Shown: in pieces, positions 29,801 to 40,000 of the stretch
Layout of the letters: every line of letters starts with the position of its first letter
How positions within the stretch are numbered: position 1 is the stretch's first letter
Source of the DNA: Brachypodius melanocephalos
Taxonomy: Eukaryota; Chordata; Aves; Passeriformes; Pycnonotidae
Direction: 5' to 3'
Length of the DNA: 64,000 nucleotides
Assembly: GCA_013398615.1 (NCBI GenBank)
Contig: VZSR01002145.1
Location: 1,172,182-1,236,181 of the forward strand
Program-made: the position numbers and the translations under genes
The notes under the pieces: generated by a model
Database searches by the model: none
Seen by the model: only the letters and a program-made list of their open reading frames with translations
Told to the model about the DNA's origin: nothing

Positions 29801-32189
29801 ATCTTCCTGGCCTGCACCTCCCACCTGGTCAGGAGGGCTCTGTTCAGCGCTACCTTTGCCCACGATGTGGAGGAGTGGTGTAAACTCAACCTGGACAACG
29901 TCGTGCTGGTGTCTGTTGGAGCAAGGTAGGTGTTTTCAGGGTTGTTTTATTTCCTGGGAAATCGTTTTCTTTGCATCATCAGTCTTCTTGTTTTGTGGCC
30001 CTTGTTAGTCAGCACTGCAGGTTGTTTGTCTCCAGAGAAAATTGTGTAGGCACGTAGATCTTTCTCGTGTGTTGAATAAAGTTCTTTTCCTTTGTCAATT
30101 GCTTTATCATCAAATAAACGTCAACTTTAGGAGCGTGCACTGATGGAATAGGTTTTGTTGTGCAGTATTTCTCATCCAGCAGGTAATATTTTAAAGGAGG
30201 TTATATATGCTTCATATATTTATTAATATATAAGTTTTTGTTAATGTATATAAACACTAAAGTTTTTCTGTTGGATTTCTGGTTTCAGAAACTCTGCAGC
30301 AGAGACAGTAGAACAAGAGCTGCTGTTTGTTGGATCTGAGACAGGAAAACTAACAGCAATGAGAGAGCTCGTTAAAAAGGTATTTTGGAGACTGAGCCTG
30401 TGCTTCCTGTTCAGTTGAGCTGTGTTCTGTCAGAGACTCCCAGTTTCCACTTCTCTGTGACACATGTTAAGCTGTTGCCCAAATCTGCTGTGTCTCAGTT
30501 TCTGCAAGGAAAAGGACTTTGGAACCTGAGATAAACTTACTCTTTTTTCAGGGTTTTGCTCCTCCAGTCCTTGTTTTTGTGCAGTCTATTGAGAGAGCTA
30601 AAGAGCTTTTCCATGAGCTGATTTATGAAGGCATCAATGTGGATGTCATCCATGCAGACAAGACTCAGCAACAGGTAGGAGGATTTTATTTCTTTTCAAG
30701 AAATGCTTTAGAAAGAAAGGTAAAAGCAAGAGTGTTGGAATGGAACTCCACTAACTGTGGCAGCAAATTCCAGCAGATTTTTGTTCAGAGGTTTTGTCTT
30801 ATTCCTTAACATCATGGCAACTTTAAGGAAACAAGTTCACCTCCTTTCTCAAATTGCTCTTTGGTCTGTTTCCAAATGTCTTTTCTGTTTTTTTCCTAGA
30901 GGGACAAAGTAGTGCAGAGTTTCAGAGCTGGGAAGATCTGGGTGCTCATCTGCTCAGCGTTACTGGCTCGAGGGATTGACTTCAAAGGTGTGAATATGGT
31001 CATCAATTATGATTTGCCAACGAGTGCAGTGGAATACATCCACAGGATAGGTGAGGCATGGCTCACAAATCACCTCCTTTTCCCCATGTCTGAGGTCTTT
31101 AATGCAGATGCTCTCATTTTTGTCAGCACTCTGTGAACCTTATTGAGATGTTTCAGACATAGCTGTGCTTTCCTTCTCTGGGAACAATGTTTGGGGATTG
31201 GCAGCTTGGTGTATCCTTAGTCTGTGAGCATGCATCAGGAGGATGGGGCTGTGAGGAGGGATAGAGGGAGATGTCTAAAATAAAATCTCTATTTTGCAAA
31301 ATGTGTGCTTGGCAGGTCGAACTGGAAGAGCAGGACACAGAGGAAAGGCAGTCACTTTCTTTACAGAAGATGATAAACCTTTATTACGAAGGTAATACGT
31401 CTTGATAAAGCTTTATTTCTTGCTTTAAAAAAAACCCACCACAAAACAAAAGACCAACAACAAACCAGTCAGTTTGTTTGGTTTGCTGTTTCCCACAAAA
31501 AATATTTATCACTTGTCCAAGCACTGGAATTGATCTCTTCCCTCCTCTCCTTTCCAGTATTGCCAACGTTATCCAGCGAGCTGGCTGTCCTGTGCCAGAA
31601 TACATTAAACATTTGCCCAAATTGCAGAGGTATGTTCATTTGAGCAGTTAACCAGTCTTGTAATCAGTGCTTTTTAATAACTTATGGTAGTTTCTAGAAC
31701 TAGAAACCCTAGTAATTTCATCTTTCTTCACTTAAATGTTGTTCTCAGCAAACAAAAGAAGAAATTCATTAAGAAACCTTTGACAAGAGAATCCATTTGT
31801 ACCACCCCAAAGTGCTTCTTGAAAAAAGGCAAAAGAAAAATGTAAGTAGGTCTTGCTGAAGAGGAGGTAAGAAATGCTGTTTATCCAGAAAATTTAAGTA
31901 AAGTAACAGATAACTTGTTTGGATGAACCACCCAGTCATAATGATTTTAGTAATGAAGTTTTAGTGTCAATATCTGTCTAGTGGAGCTTGGATTAATGAC
32001 AACATTTTGCCTCATGTGGTGCCATGTGTCAGGTGACAGCAGCCTGAGTTTAAGCCACTGGTTGTCTTCAGGTGTCTTGATCTCCAATGTGTTTCTTGTA
32101 GGAAAACTACAAAGGAAAATACTAAGGGAAAGAAGAAAGATAAAGAAGACAAAAAGGGTGGTAAATTACAGACTGTTTCAGAAAGCTGA
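26807..32189 (+). CDS. DDX52: DDX52 (ROK1 homologue), DEAD-box RNA helicase, complete, 15 coding exons
   Basis: ATP-dependent RNA helicase; its yeast counterpart Rok1 acts in the nucleolus in early 18S rRNA processing. Exons: 26807-26893, 27033-27249, 27559-27689, 27879-28064, 28304-28447, 29232-29343, 29576-29648, 29722-29925, 30289-30379, 30552-30674, 30900-31050, 31316-31391, 31558-31629, 31749-31841, 32102-32189. Total 1848 nt, 615 residues (human 599). Motifs by residue: Q motif GFHVPTPIQMQ (190-200), I APTGSGKT (215-222), Ia PTRELASQ (248-255), Ib TTPNRL (297-302), II DESD (324-327), III SAT (359-361), V ARGID (479-483), VI HRIGRTGRAG (504-513). The Lys-rich N-terminal linker and C-terminal tail fit a nucleolar protein. 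The start METHELFRRLGAGARFD matches the vertebrate N-terminus. The exon 1/2 junction is the least certain. Confidence 0.95.
27033..27249 (+). CDS. DDX52: DDX52 exon 2, charged linker
   Basis: VLKENRGSVSLESLDFFGKK then a long Glu/Lys/Gly-rich low-complexity stretch ending in a basic cluster KRKKKKARG. The LDFFG core is shared with human; the charged part is poorly conserved. Confidence 0.88.
27282..27350 (-). mobile_element. CR1 LINE 3'-end fragment
   Basis: AGAATGGTTTGGGTTGGAAA followed by GGACCTTAAAG and CATCCAGTTC, the reverse complement of the CR1 3' end. Old and short, in DDX52 intron 2 directly after exon 2. Confidence 0.85.
27559..27689 (+). CDS. DDX52: DDX52 exon 3
   Basis: GAASVPELSENNGIKWMSSM... 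to LERLRREK, matching the human IQWMSSVEAK region. Acceptor TTCCAG, donor GTGGGC. Confidence 0.93.
27879..28064 (+). CDS. DDX52: DDX52 exon 4, Q motif
   Basis: INRFRNQHRINVQGTDLPDP through GFHVPTPIQMQAIPTMLH; the conserved Q motif that contacts adenine. Confidence 0.97.
28304..28447 (+). CDS. DDX52: DDX52 exon 5, Walker A and motif Ia
   Basis: GRELLASAPTGSGKTLAF through LIISPTRELASQ; ATP-binding P-loop and RNA-contacting motif Ia. Confidence 0.97.
28448..29231 (+). other. DDX52 intron 5
   Basis: 0.78 kb; the right part is a CR1 remnant (28983-29166). I looked for snoRNA box C/D or H/ACA structure, as expected in a ribosome-biogenesis gene, and found nothing convincing. Confidence 0.7.
28983..29166 (+). 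mobile_element. CR1 LINE 3'-end fragment
   Basis: GGTTGCTCAGAGCAGCTGTG ... GGAAGTGTCCAAGGCCAG ... CCCTTCCAACCCAAACCAT and terminal ATGACTCCATGATT repeats, typical of a CR1 3' end in the + direction. DDX52 intron 5. Confidence 0.9.
29232..29343 (+). CDS. DDX52: DDX52 exon 6
   Basis: THRELVKLAEGTGFRIHM through GPKSSKKF. The exon begins with Thr where human has Ile (IHREL). Confidence 0.95.
29576..29648 (+). CDS. DDX52: DDX52 exon 7, motif Ib
   Basis: ILVTTPNRLIYLLKEDPPA. It is followed by a very short 73-nt intron. Confidence 0.96.
29722..29925 (+). CDS. DDX52: DDX52 exon 8, motifs II and III
   Basis: VEWLVVDESDKLFEDGKSGF with DESD in place of DEAD, and FSATFAHDVEEWCKLNLDN with motif III SAT. 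Confidence 0.97.
29926..30288 (+). other. DDX52 intron 8
   Basis: 0.36 kb, AT-rich towards its 3' end; nothing else seen. Confidence 0.75.
30289..30379 (+). CDS. DDX52: DDX52 exon 9
   Basis: NSAAETVEQELLFVGSETGK to LVKK; start of the second RecA-like domain. Confidence 0.95.
30552..30674 (+). CDS. DDX52: DDX52 exon 10, motif IV
   Basis: GFAPPVLVFVQSIERAKELF to HADKTQQQ; includes motif IV VFVQS. Confidence 0.96.
30900..31050 (+). CDS. DDX52: DDX52 exon 11, motif V
   Basis: RDKVVQSFRAGKIWVLICSA through ARGIDFKGVN to EYIHRIG; motif V and the start of motif VI. Confidence 0.96.
31316..31391 (+). CDS. DDX52: DDX52 exon 12, motif VI
   Basis: RTGRAGHRGKAVTFFTEDDK to LLR; arginine fingers of motif VI. 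Confidence 0.96.
31558..31629 (+). CDS. DDX52: DDX52 exon 13
   Basis: IANVIQRAGCPVPEYIKHLP to LQR; end of the helicase core. Confidence 0.95.
31749..31841 (+). CDS. DDX52: DDX52 exon 14, basic tail
   Basis: KQKKKFIKKPLTRESICTTP to GKRK. Reading through the donor would give ATG-TAA at once, so a retained intron would end the protein here. Confidence 0.93.
32102..32189 (+). CDS. DDX52: DDX52 exon 15, Lys-rich C-terminus and stop
   Basis: MKTTKENTKGKKKDKEDKKG to VSES and TGA; short Lys-rich tail as in vertebrate DDX52, poorly conserved in detail. Confidence 0.9.
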
Positions 32190-32765
32190 ATTCAGACTGC
32201 TGAGCTGGGGCTGACACCTCTGTCTGTGCTGGAACAGAAGAATGAAGATGGCAGTGAGGGTGAAGGGAGAAGAACATTTCTCATGTTTCCTTTGGAGTGA
32301 GGGTGGTGGTTTTCATGCTAGAAAGTCTCTACTGCAATGCCAGGAGAGAATTCCTGCATGCTTCTCATAGAAGCTGGAGCATGTTCTTGTGCAGTGAATG
32401 CTGTGTATTTCTGAGAAGGGTTCAACACCAGCATCAGTTCGTGTTATTTTCACACAGTTTTGTATTGCTCCTTGAAAATATTGTGTTCAGATTGCCCCTA
32501 ATACATTTTTTAGACACTTTCAGGAGATTCAGAGACAAAAACCACACAATGTTTACCATCAGGTTTGATAAATGCAGCTGTCAGACACTTCCCTGGACAC
32601 TTCAAAAAAGCCAAAACAAATCCACATGTAGGTGAAAGTAAAGCCTTGCTCTTCCTACTGTTCTATAAAATTATTTTGGAATAACTAATACTTTACACGT
32701 CCAGTAATTTTGTACTGTTTTATAATTGAGCCTGAAACCAGAATAAACGAGGTCATAAGATGCTG
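32190..32765 (+). other. DDX52: DDX52 3' UTR with poly(A) signal
   Basis: Non-coding sequence after the stop with AATAAA at 32742-32747, the first canonical hexamer downstream. The cleavage site is estimated 15-20 nt further on. Confidence 0.7.
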
Positions 32766-32989
32766 ATTCAGATACCTGTGTGTCTGTGCAGCCTTGGTGG
32801 AACAAGTTTGCAGGCAAAAAAGGCCCAGCTCTGTGTCTTTTCCCTGTCCTCGTCTGCCCAGTGTGTTCTCAGCCCACCTTGGTTTTGTCACCAGCATTCC
32901 AGTCAGGCAGGAATGGCTTCTTTGGAACTACAATCCTTTAAGGAAGAATTTCTGGACAGGGTTGTCTTGGTTTAATTTAGTTTGGATGG

Positions 32990-33112
32990 GGCAGCTCACA
33001 GCAGCCTGTGCCAGGGCCTCAGCACCCTCACTGGGAGGAATTTCTTCCCGATATCACATCTAACCCTCCCTCCGTGTGAATCCATTGCCCCTTTTCCTGT
33101 CACTTCAGGCTC
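32990..33112 (-). mobile_element. CR1 LINE fragment
   Basis: CTGTGCCAGGGCCTCAGCAC, then CCCTCACTGGGAGGAATTTC and a TTGCCCCTTTTCCTGTCACT tail, the reverse complement of CR1. It lies just left of the CpG-rich region expected to hold the SYNRG promoter. Confidence 0.85.
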
Positions 33113-33273
33113 TCGTCACATGTCCCCGGTGACCCCGGGGCAGCTCGGACGGAAAGGCGACACTTTCTTTTCTTTTTTACGGAAAAGCCGTGGCTTGGAT
33201 GCTGGAAACCGGCGTTCCCGGGGGGAAACCGGGGCCACTCATCCCCGTCCACGCCTTTCCCGGGGTTTTGGAG

Positions 33274-33449
33274 CAGAGGAATCGAGGGGATGTGGAACCA
33301 AAGAATCGAGGGGATGTGGGGATGTGGAACCAAAGAATCGAGGGGATGTGGAACCAAAGAATGGAGGGGTTGTGGGGCTGTGGAATCGAGCGGCTCTGTG
33401 GGTGTGGAAGCGAGGACCCGCGGGATCTCTGTGGGGCTGTGGAACCGAG
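33274..33449. repeat. Minisatellite left of the gap
   Basis: 24-bp unit GTGGAACCAAAGAATCGAGG + GGAT at 33292, 33324 and 33348 with 8-bp GTGGGGAT/GTGGGGCT spacers, then degenerate GTGGAA...GAG units running into the N gap. Irregular spacing and the lack of unique spacers exclude a CRISPR array. Confidence 0.88.
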
Positions 33450-33549
33450 NNNNNNNNNNNNNNNNNNNNNNNNNNNNNNNNNNNNNNNNNNNNNNNNNNN
33501 NNNNNNNNNNNNNNNNNNNNNNNNNNNNNNNNNNNNNNNNNNNNNNNNN
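33450..33549. other. Assembly gap, 100 N
   Basis: Exactly 100 N between two tandem-repeat tracts, so the true length is unknown. The missing SYNRG exon 1 may lie in it. Confidence 0.99.
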
Positions 33550-33639
33550 CTGGTGGGAGATGGAGGGCGGTGATAGGGCTGGGGTGGGGGCTCGGAGTGC
33601 AGGTGGGATGTGAGGGCGGAGGGGTCAGGGCCCAGGTGG

Positions 33640-33945
33640 GGCGTGTGGGGTTTCTGACTGGGCTGTGGGGGTGCCAGGTTGGGTGTGTAGGGTCTCGGGT
33701 ATTGTACATGGGGTCCTGGGTGGGATGTGGGGGTCTCAGATGTTTTACGTGGGGTCTCAGGTGAGGTGCGTGGGGTCTTGGGTGGCGGTCCCAGGTGGGG
33801 TTCAGGGGTTGTCAGGTGAGCTTTGTGGGGTCTTGGGGAGGTGTGTGGGTCTCAGGTGTAGTACCTGTGATCCTGGAACAGCAAGGTCCCGGGCAGGATG
33901 TGATGGGGTCCTGGGTGGAGTGGGGAGGTCCCAGGTGTGTTGTTG
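33640..33945. repeat. G-rich minisatellite right of the gap
   Basis: Degenerate units of about 20-23 bp around GTGGGGTCTCAGGTG, a dozen or so copies. Runs of 3-5 G recur on the + strand at short spacing, compatible with G-quadruplex formation on the non-template strand of SYNRG. Confidence 0.8.
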
Positions 33946-36900
33946 GGAATGCAGCCACGGCACCTCTGCATTTCGCTGAGATTTATTCACATTTTTGGGA
34001 GCCCAGCTGATCTCCCGCGGTGTGTCCAGGCTTGGGCAGTTGTGCCCCACTTGCCATCAGGCTCTGCAGCTGCAGTCTCAGAGGTTGGGGTGGGAAGGAT
34101 TTGGGGGTTCTGCCAGCCCTGGTGGGGTGCTGCCGATGTCAGCAGCAGTAAATGCTCCTGTCACTGCCGGGCAGGTCTGTCTGTGGCCTCCTGGGACGGA
34201 GCCTCCCTGGGGACTTCCCTCTTCCCCTCCTTCTCACAAAGGGCACCTTGGCCAGAGGGAGGACTGAGGAATCCTGTCAGGAGAAAGAACCGGTGTTAAA
34301 AGAAGTGTTGTGTTTCTGGAAAGGTTGGAAAACTGGATTTCACCACCTTTGAAGACTCTAGTAATGTATTTTTTTCAATGTAGGCTCTTGTCTGCTGTTT
34401 ATCTCTTGTCCTACTTCTAGGGAGGCTGAGGAAATTTTGCATTTCACAATTAAGTTCATTGAGTTGTCTTGGATATCCGAAGCCCACGGTTTTGTCTGTA
34501 TTATTGAGAATGTTTTCCATGAAATAAAGGTTCTGAAAAATAAAAGTATTTACAAATCACCATTTCCCATTGATAGGATTTTGGTTTCTTTGAGGACAAA
34601 GTCTGGAGGTAGAGGAAGAGTTCTGTACTGTGTCTGTGTGGGTTCTTTGCCTGATTTCACTTCAGTTTTTGAGCTTTTCTGCCATTCAAAAATATTCTGA
34701 CAGTCTGTTGCATCGAGAGAGTTGTACTGCTTGGGAATTAAGGGGTTTAAAAATCCACTTGTAGATGGGAAAATGTTCTCTGTGGTTTGGAGCTGTTACA
34801 GGGAAGTTTCAATTCAGAAAAGGAGTTGCTTCTCCCCACACTCCTGCGTTTTTTGGCTGAAGCTGTTGCTTGGTTGGTTTGGGGCTTATTGGTGTTTTTT
34901 TTTTAAACTCCATATTTAAAATACTCATTTAGTAGGAATTTACAGATTTACAGTACTGCTTTAAGAGGTCTGTTTTAGGGTGATCCCTTTGTCCCCTTCT
35001 CTTTCATGTGTTTGTGCAGTGTACCCCAAGTCGGTCTCACACGGGACCGTCCCTCCGCTGGCTCCCTCAGCCACGGGAACCAGCTGCTGTCACTGACTGC
35101 TCTGGGCATTTCTGCATCTCCACAAAAGCAGTTCAGTAATAAATTCCCATTGGTGGAATGGTGTGTGGTGGTGCTGGCAGTTGCACACTGAGTCCTGGAG
35201 TGAATCCGTGGTGAATCTGAGCAGCATGTACGGGGCTGTGCTGCCAGAGCTTGCTTTGCTACTTTGGGCTAGCTCCTCTTCCAGTGCCCTCTAATTAGCT
35301 AAGGTTTTTTTTTTTTAATTGTTTCTTTTTATTTTTTTTTTCAGCAGGGACTTATAAATAAACCAGGAGCCCTGTAGAAAGGGATAAATATTTAATAGTT
35401 TGACCTCCACTTGCTTCCAACAAGCAGTGGTACCTCCCGATGCTTGTTCAGTTTACATTGCATTTGCTGGTTTGGAGAATTCTTGTTGACCAGGTTCCCC
35501 AAAAAGAAGGAAAGCATGAAGCTTAGAACACTTCTGCATGTTTAGGAGATCTTCAGAAATTGCATTTAATATTTCATCATTCTGACTAAACTGAGTCTAT
35601 TTGTTTTCATGTTGATATTCCATGCCAAGGAGCGGATTAAAATGACTGAACTGAATTAAACAGACCTTGGCTGTGGTGAGAACCAAGCCCTGCACGTGTT
35701 TGGGGCTGAGGTGTGTGAGTCTGCAGAGTTCTTCAGAGGAGGACCCCAAATGATGGGAGTGGAGGATGGCAAGACTGATTTGGAAAGTGCAGGTGTGTGA
35801 TAGTTGGGGAAGGAGAAATCAGCACACAGTGGTCAGGGCTGAAGAAGAAGCTTCAGGATGATGAAGATCCTGATGAGAGGATGAAGTGAAGAGCAAATGA
35901 GTTGTCTTGGTGACCGTGTGACCTGCTGCCTGTACAGTGGGGAGGTGCAATTTGCTCCTGGATAAATGCATAATTTAAATTCCTTATTTTATCTTAGTGC
36001 TCATATTACACAGCTCTTTTATATTTATAAACCAGGTTGGCTTTCAGGACTTCCTGCAGTCATTTCTGATGGCATTTTCTCTTGTACTCTTAGGCAGTTT
36101 CTTGTACGTCCACCCTTGGAATTGAACGTTGAATATCCATAAGTGTGTTTCTCTTCCACAGCACTTTGGTGTAATAACTGCCTGGGACACTGAGTGAGGT
36201 TCTTGTTTGGGAAATTGCTGCTGATGTGGGTTTCTGCAACTTGCTTGCAAATGAGAATTTTAAACTAGTTTTTTTTTTGCTGTTTGGCAGCTGTTTGAGA
36301 GTGAGGGCTAGCAATTTCCATTAGGATTTTAGTTGAAATTTTAAGGGTTCTTCCTCTAGGTGCACTTGACCCTCAATACATGAATGAATGCTTTCTCTGA
36401 AGTGCTTTTTTGCAATTAGATAACTGAGAAAATAGAAACTCCATTATTTTGTGATACTTCATGTTTCTAAAGGGGGCCAAAAGTGGTGAGGTTTTGTGGG
36501 TAGTTCATTTTTCTTCAGAAAAGCTGTTCCTAAGCAGCTGAGAAATGTTCTCTGGTGCAGTTAATGGTCCTGCTGAGTCAGATACTTCCAAGAGGAGATG
36601 TTTATTCATCCTGTGCTTAGCCTACACAAGAGACTGACCTGTTCCCAAGCTGTGTGGGTGCCGAGAGTCTCTTGTGGGTGATGTGGATGAGTCAAAGCCG
36701 TGTCAGGGCTGCTGGGAGGATCAGAGCTGTGTTTCATGGTTCTGCAGCAGCGCTGCCGTTGCTTTAGGGGGTCCTGCTGCGGGATAACATTTTTCCCTGA
36801 GGTTGGGTTGGGTTTTGTGGAACCTGCAGGAGCAGATGCAAGTGCTGACCAGAAGGTGGGAGGCTCCTGGTGCTGGTGCTGGCGTGGAAGTCGAGGTGGA

Positions 36901-36965
36901 TTCTCAGTTGTGGATATTTGCACTAAAGTGACAGAATTTCACGTCCTCTTGTTTTCCTCCTGCAG

Positions 36966-37006
36966 CTTCATGTTTCCTGTCGCAGGCGGCTTAGGTCCCC
37001 CTCAAG
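36966..37006 (+). CDS. SYNRG: SYNRG exon 2
   Basis: FMFPVAGGLGPPQ, identical in core to human FMFPVAGG. Its first base completes a codon begun by the unseen exon 1. Acceptor CTGCAG, donor GTACGT. Confidence 0.9.
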
Positions 37007-40000
37007 GTACGTATCAACTTCACATTTTGAGCACAAAGTTCTTTACTTTGTTCGGATAAATTAGATCTAAACCAGGTCTGCAATGATGTTCAGAGGTGGG
37101 ATTATTAATTGAACTCCATATTGAGCTGGTTTTTTCCCTTGAATTCAGCTCTGCTCAAACGACCCTCACCACACTGTTGGGAAAACCTCCTGTGTGTTGT
37201 TGAAGCAGCGTCACCAGAGTCTGGATTAAAGGTCCAGGAAAACTACATCTCCCTTTTTAACCTGAATTTGCCTTTTAGATTCTGGTATTATTTTGAGTGT
37301 GGTATTTCACCTCTCTCTGCTTCATCTCCCAGCTGTGTCTACCCATACTGTGTGGGTGTTGCAAGACCTGGTAAATATTTACAAAGCACATCAAGACCCT
37401 GGGACAAGAGCCACAACCTGTGTGGAAAGCATTAATACAATAGGAGAGCCTCGGCCTTAAATTGCCTTTGTTCTCATTCCTGATGCACTGCTGTTTGTTT
37501 AATTAGGGGAAAATATGCAGAGAACTTGTGGGGGAAATAGGGAGTTTTAAATTAAAATCTCAGGGACTGATTCATAGATTATTCCTGCCTGTGTCATGCC
37601 CTCCTGGAGTGTTTTTGCATAATTATCTCATGGTGTGCTGGTAACAAGTGCGTGTTAGTGTTTGTCTCCCAAGACAACAAAATGTGAGACAGGAAGATAC
37701 TGAAACATAACACAATTGCTTTATTCAGTGAATTAATACGTTCCAGCTTGATCTGTCCAATTTTGTGCAAGTTTAGCTTTTACTGACAAGTATTGTTACC
37801 ATTTGAACACATGTAGTGGGCTAATTAACCTAAAGTGTGCTAATTAACCTACTGACAAATTATCCAGCCAGGTCAGAGTGTGAAGTTGCTTTGTGAAAGG
37901 TTGACTTTCATTTCCCAAGATTTATTTTCAGAAGCTGCTGCTTTCAAGAGAAATGGGAATTACCAGCACCAGTCACCCTGGTTAATTAAATCTTTTTAAT
38001 TGGAAATGACCTTTCCAAAAATCATATGGAAAGAAACCCACAGAGAATTTTTAGGATGGTGGGAGAATTCATCAGCTTAGTTACTGAAAAGCTCTGTAAC
38101 ATTTTTCCCCTGTAGACTGACCAGTGTCTAAACTAAGGAAATTCTGTGGCTGCCTGCAGTGTAGCAAATATTTTTATTTTTAAACAGTCCAGCACAACTC
38201 AGAGATTTTTACTTTCCTTTGCTGGTTTAGTAAACAAAAAATAACAATTAAATGGGGGAGGCAGAGTTAGGGAAGGAGGGGGAAAAAAAGGCTTTTAACA
38301 GTAGCTGGGCACTTACCTTGTTTAATGTTTCATTGCAGGGATGATTCCTATGCAACAGCAAGGATTTCCAATGGTTCCTGTCATGCAGACCAACATGCCA
38401 GGGATGATGGGAATGAATTATGGCTCTCAGATGCCTCCTGGACCCATGGCCATGCAGGTGTGTGACAATGAAGTGTGGGCTGAAACTGCAGAACCCCAGA
38501 CTGGTTTGGGTTGAAAGGGACGTTAAAGATCATCCAGTAGGACACCTTCCACTATCCCAGGTTGCTCCAAACTCCATCCAACCTGGCCTTGGACACTTCA
38601 GGGATGGGGAATCCACCCTGTGCCAGGGCCTCCCCACCCTCACAGGGAAGAATTTCTCTCTAATATCCAATCTAAGCCTGTCCTCCTTCAGATTAAGGCC
38701 ATTCCCTCTGTCCTATCACTGTCATTTTTCCTTAAGGTAACTTTGTCTTTAGTGCTGCTGTTGCTAATTGGGGAATAAGAATGAAATGTGAGCAGCTAAT
38801 ACTATGTTTTCTCTCTTTTAATCTATTGTTTTCTATTTAGCACCATATGTGCTTATATACAAATTTGCACTTTGCTGAAATTTAATGTTTTTGCATGACT
38901 TTCTAACCAAATTGCTGTGTCACAAACTGAATTTATTGTGTTTTGCCATCTCCTTGCACTCCCTTCCCTCCCCCACCTGGAATTTATTATGTTATTTTTG
39001 CAAAATTTATAGTAGGAAGATGTTTTTATGAGAGCTGGTCTAAAAATAATAAACAACTTTTGTTCTCTTCCTACGTGTTCTGAGACCAAATGCAAAGCAA
39101 ATGGTAAGAAAAGTAAATTATTTTCTGTCTCCTTCTGTATTAGGCAGCTTTGCTGCTCTAAATGTCTCAGAATATATTTCTCAGCAAGTGCTTCTGAGAC
39201 AGTTTATTCAGACAAGGTTCTTCTTGTTGTCATATATTGTTGATTCCCTGGATATGTCTGGGAAATGCCTAGACCATGTCTTCCAGCATCCATGGTTGAT
39301 AGGAGGGAATATAAAAGTATTATGAAATCACTTAGAATAGGAACCAAAAATCCCAAGAAAACCCCTACTGAACTGTGTAGGGTGGCTGTAGCCTTCCTGC
39401 TCTTGGGGCAGGTGGGATTTGAAGGCCTGATCTTTGAGGATTTTCCCAAATGCTGTGAGGACTGTGAGTCCTTGTGGAGAGGAAGAGTGCCATCTACTGA
39501 GGGCACTGCTCCTCCGGCGCTCCCGATTCGATGGGCTCGATTTTACTGACTTGGAAAAAAAAAAAAAATTACTGGAATTGAAAAAAAACCAATGCCCTGG
39601 AGCTGTGTGCTGTGTTTGGTTGTAGGGTGGCATGGCCCTGGGGCCGATGCCAGCAGCTGGAATGCCCTACATGGGCCAAGCCTCTTTCCTGGGAATGCGC
39701 CCGCCCGCCCCGCAGTACACCCCCGACATGCAGAAGCAGTTTGCAGAGGAGCAGCAGTAAGTGACACCTCGCTGAGCCTCGGGGAATCCTTTTGGGAGGG
39801 GGAGGTGTGGTTTCTTCTTGTTTAGGGCTGTGGAATACTGCTGGATATTCCGTTGGCTCTGAAGTTTGTAGTGCTTGTCCACGTCTGAGAAAAAAGCAGG
39901 AGTGTGTGCACCAAACCATCTGAACTTGAGACAGTAGAAATGGAGAAATAAAGCACAAACCTGCTGTGAAGTCTCACAAAAAATTTTTGTATATATGTAT

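Larger units (their letters stand above)
33110..33600 (+). promoter_or_regulatory. SYNRG: CpG-rich region, probable SYNRG promoter / exon 1 location
   Basis: CG dinucleotides rise sharply after the CR1 remnant and continue to the gap. It is the only such region between DDX52 and SYNRG exon 2. Assignment as SYNRG promoter is by position. Confidence 0.45.
32766..36965. other. Intergenic / SYNRG 5' region
   Basis: Between the DDX52 poly(A) site and the first SYNRG exon seen. Holds a CR1 remnant, a CpG-rich segment (about 33110-33450), two minisatellites around a 100-N gap, then AT-richer sequence with T runs (35309-35341). SYNRG exon 1 and promoter are expected here but no exon is readable. Confidence 0.7.

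Noticed and set aside
33274..33449. Repeats with short intervals, resembling a CRISPR array
   Set aside because: Vertebrate sequence, irregular spacing, no unique spacers; it is a minisatellite.
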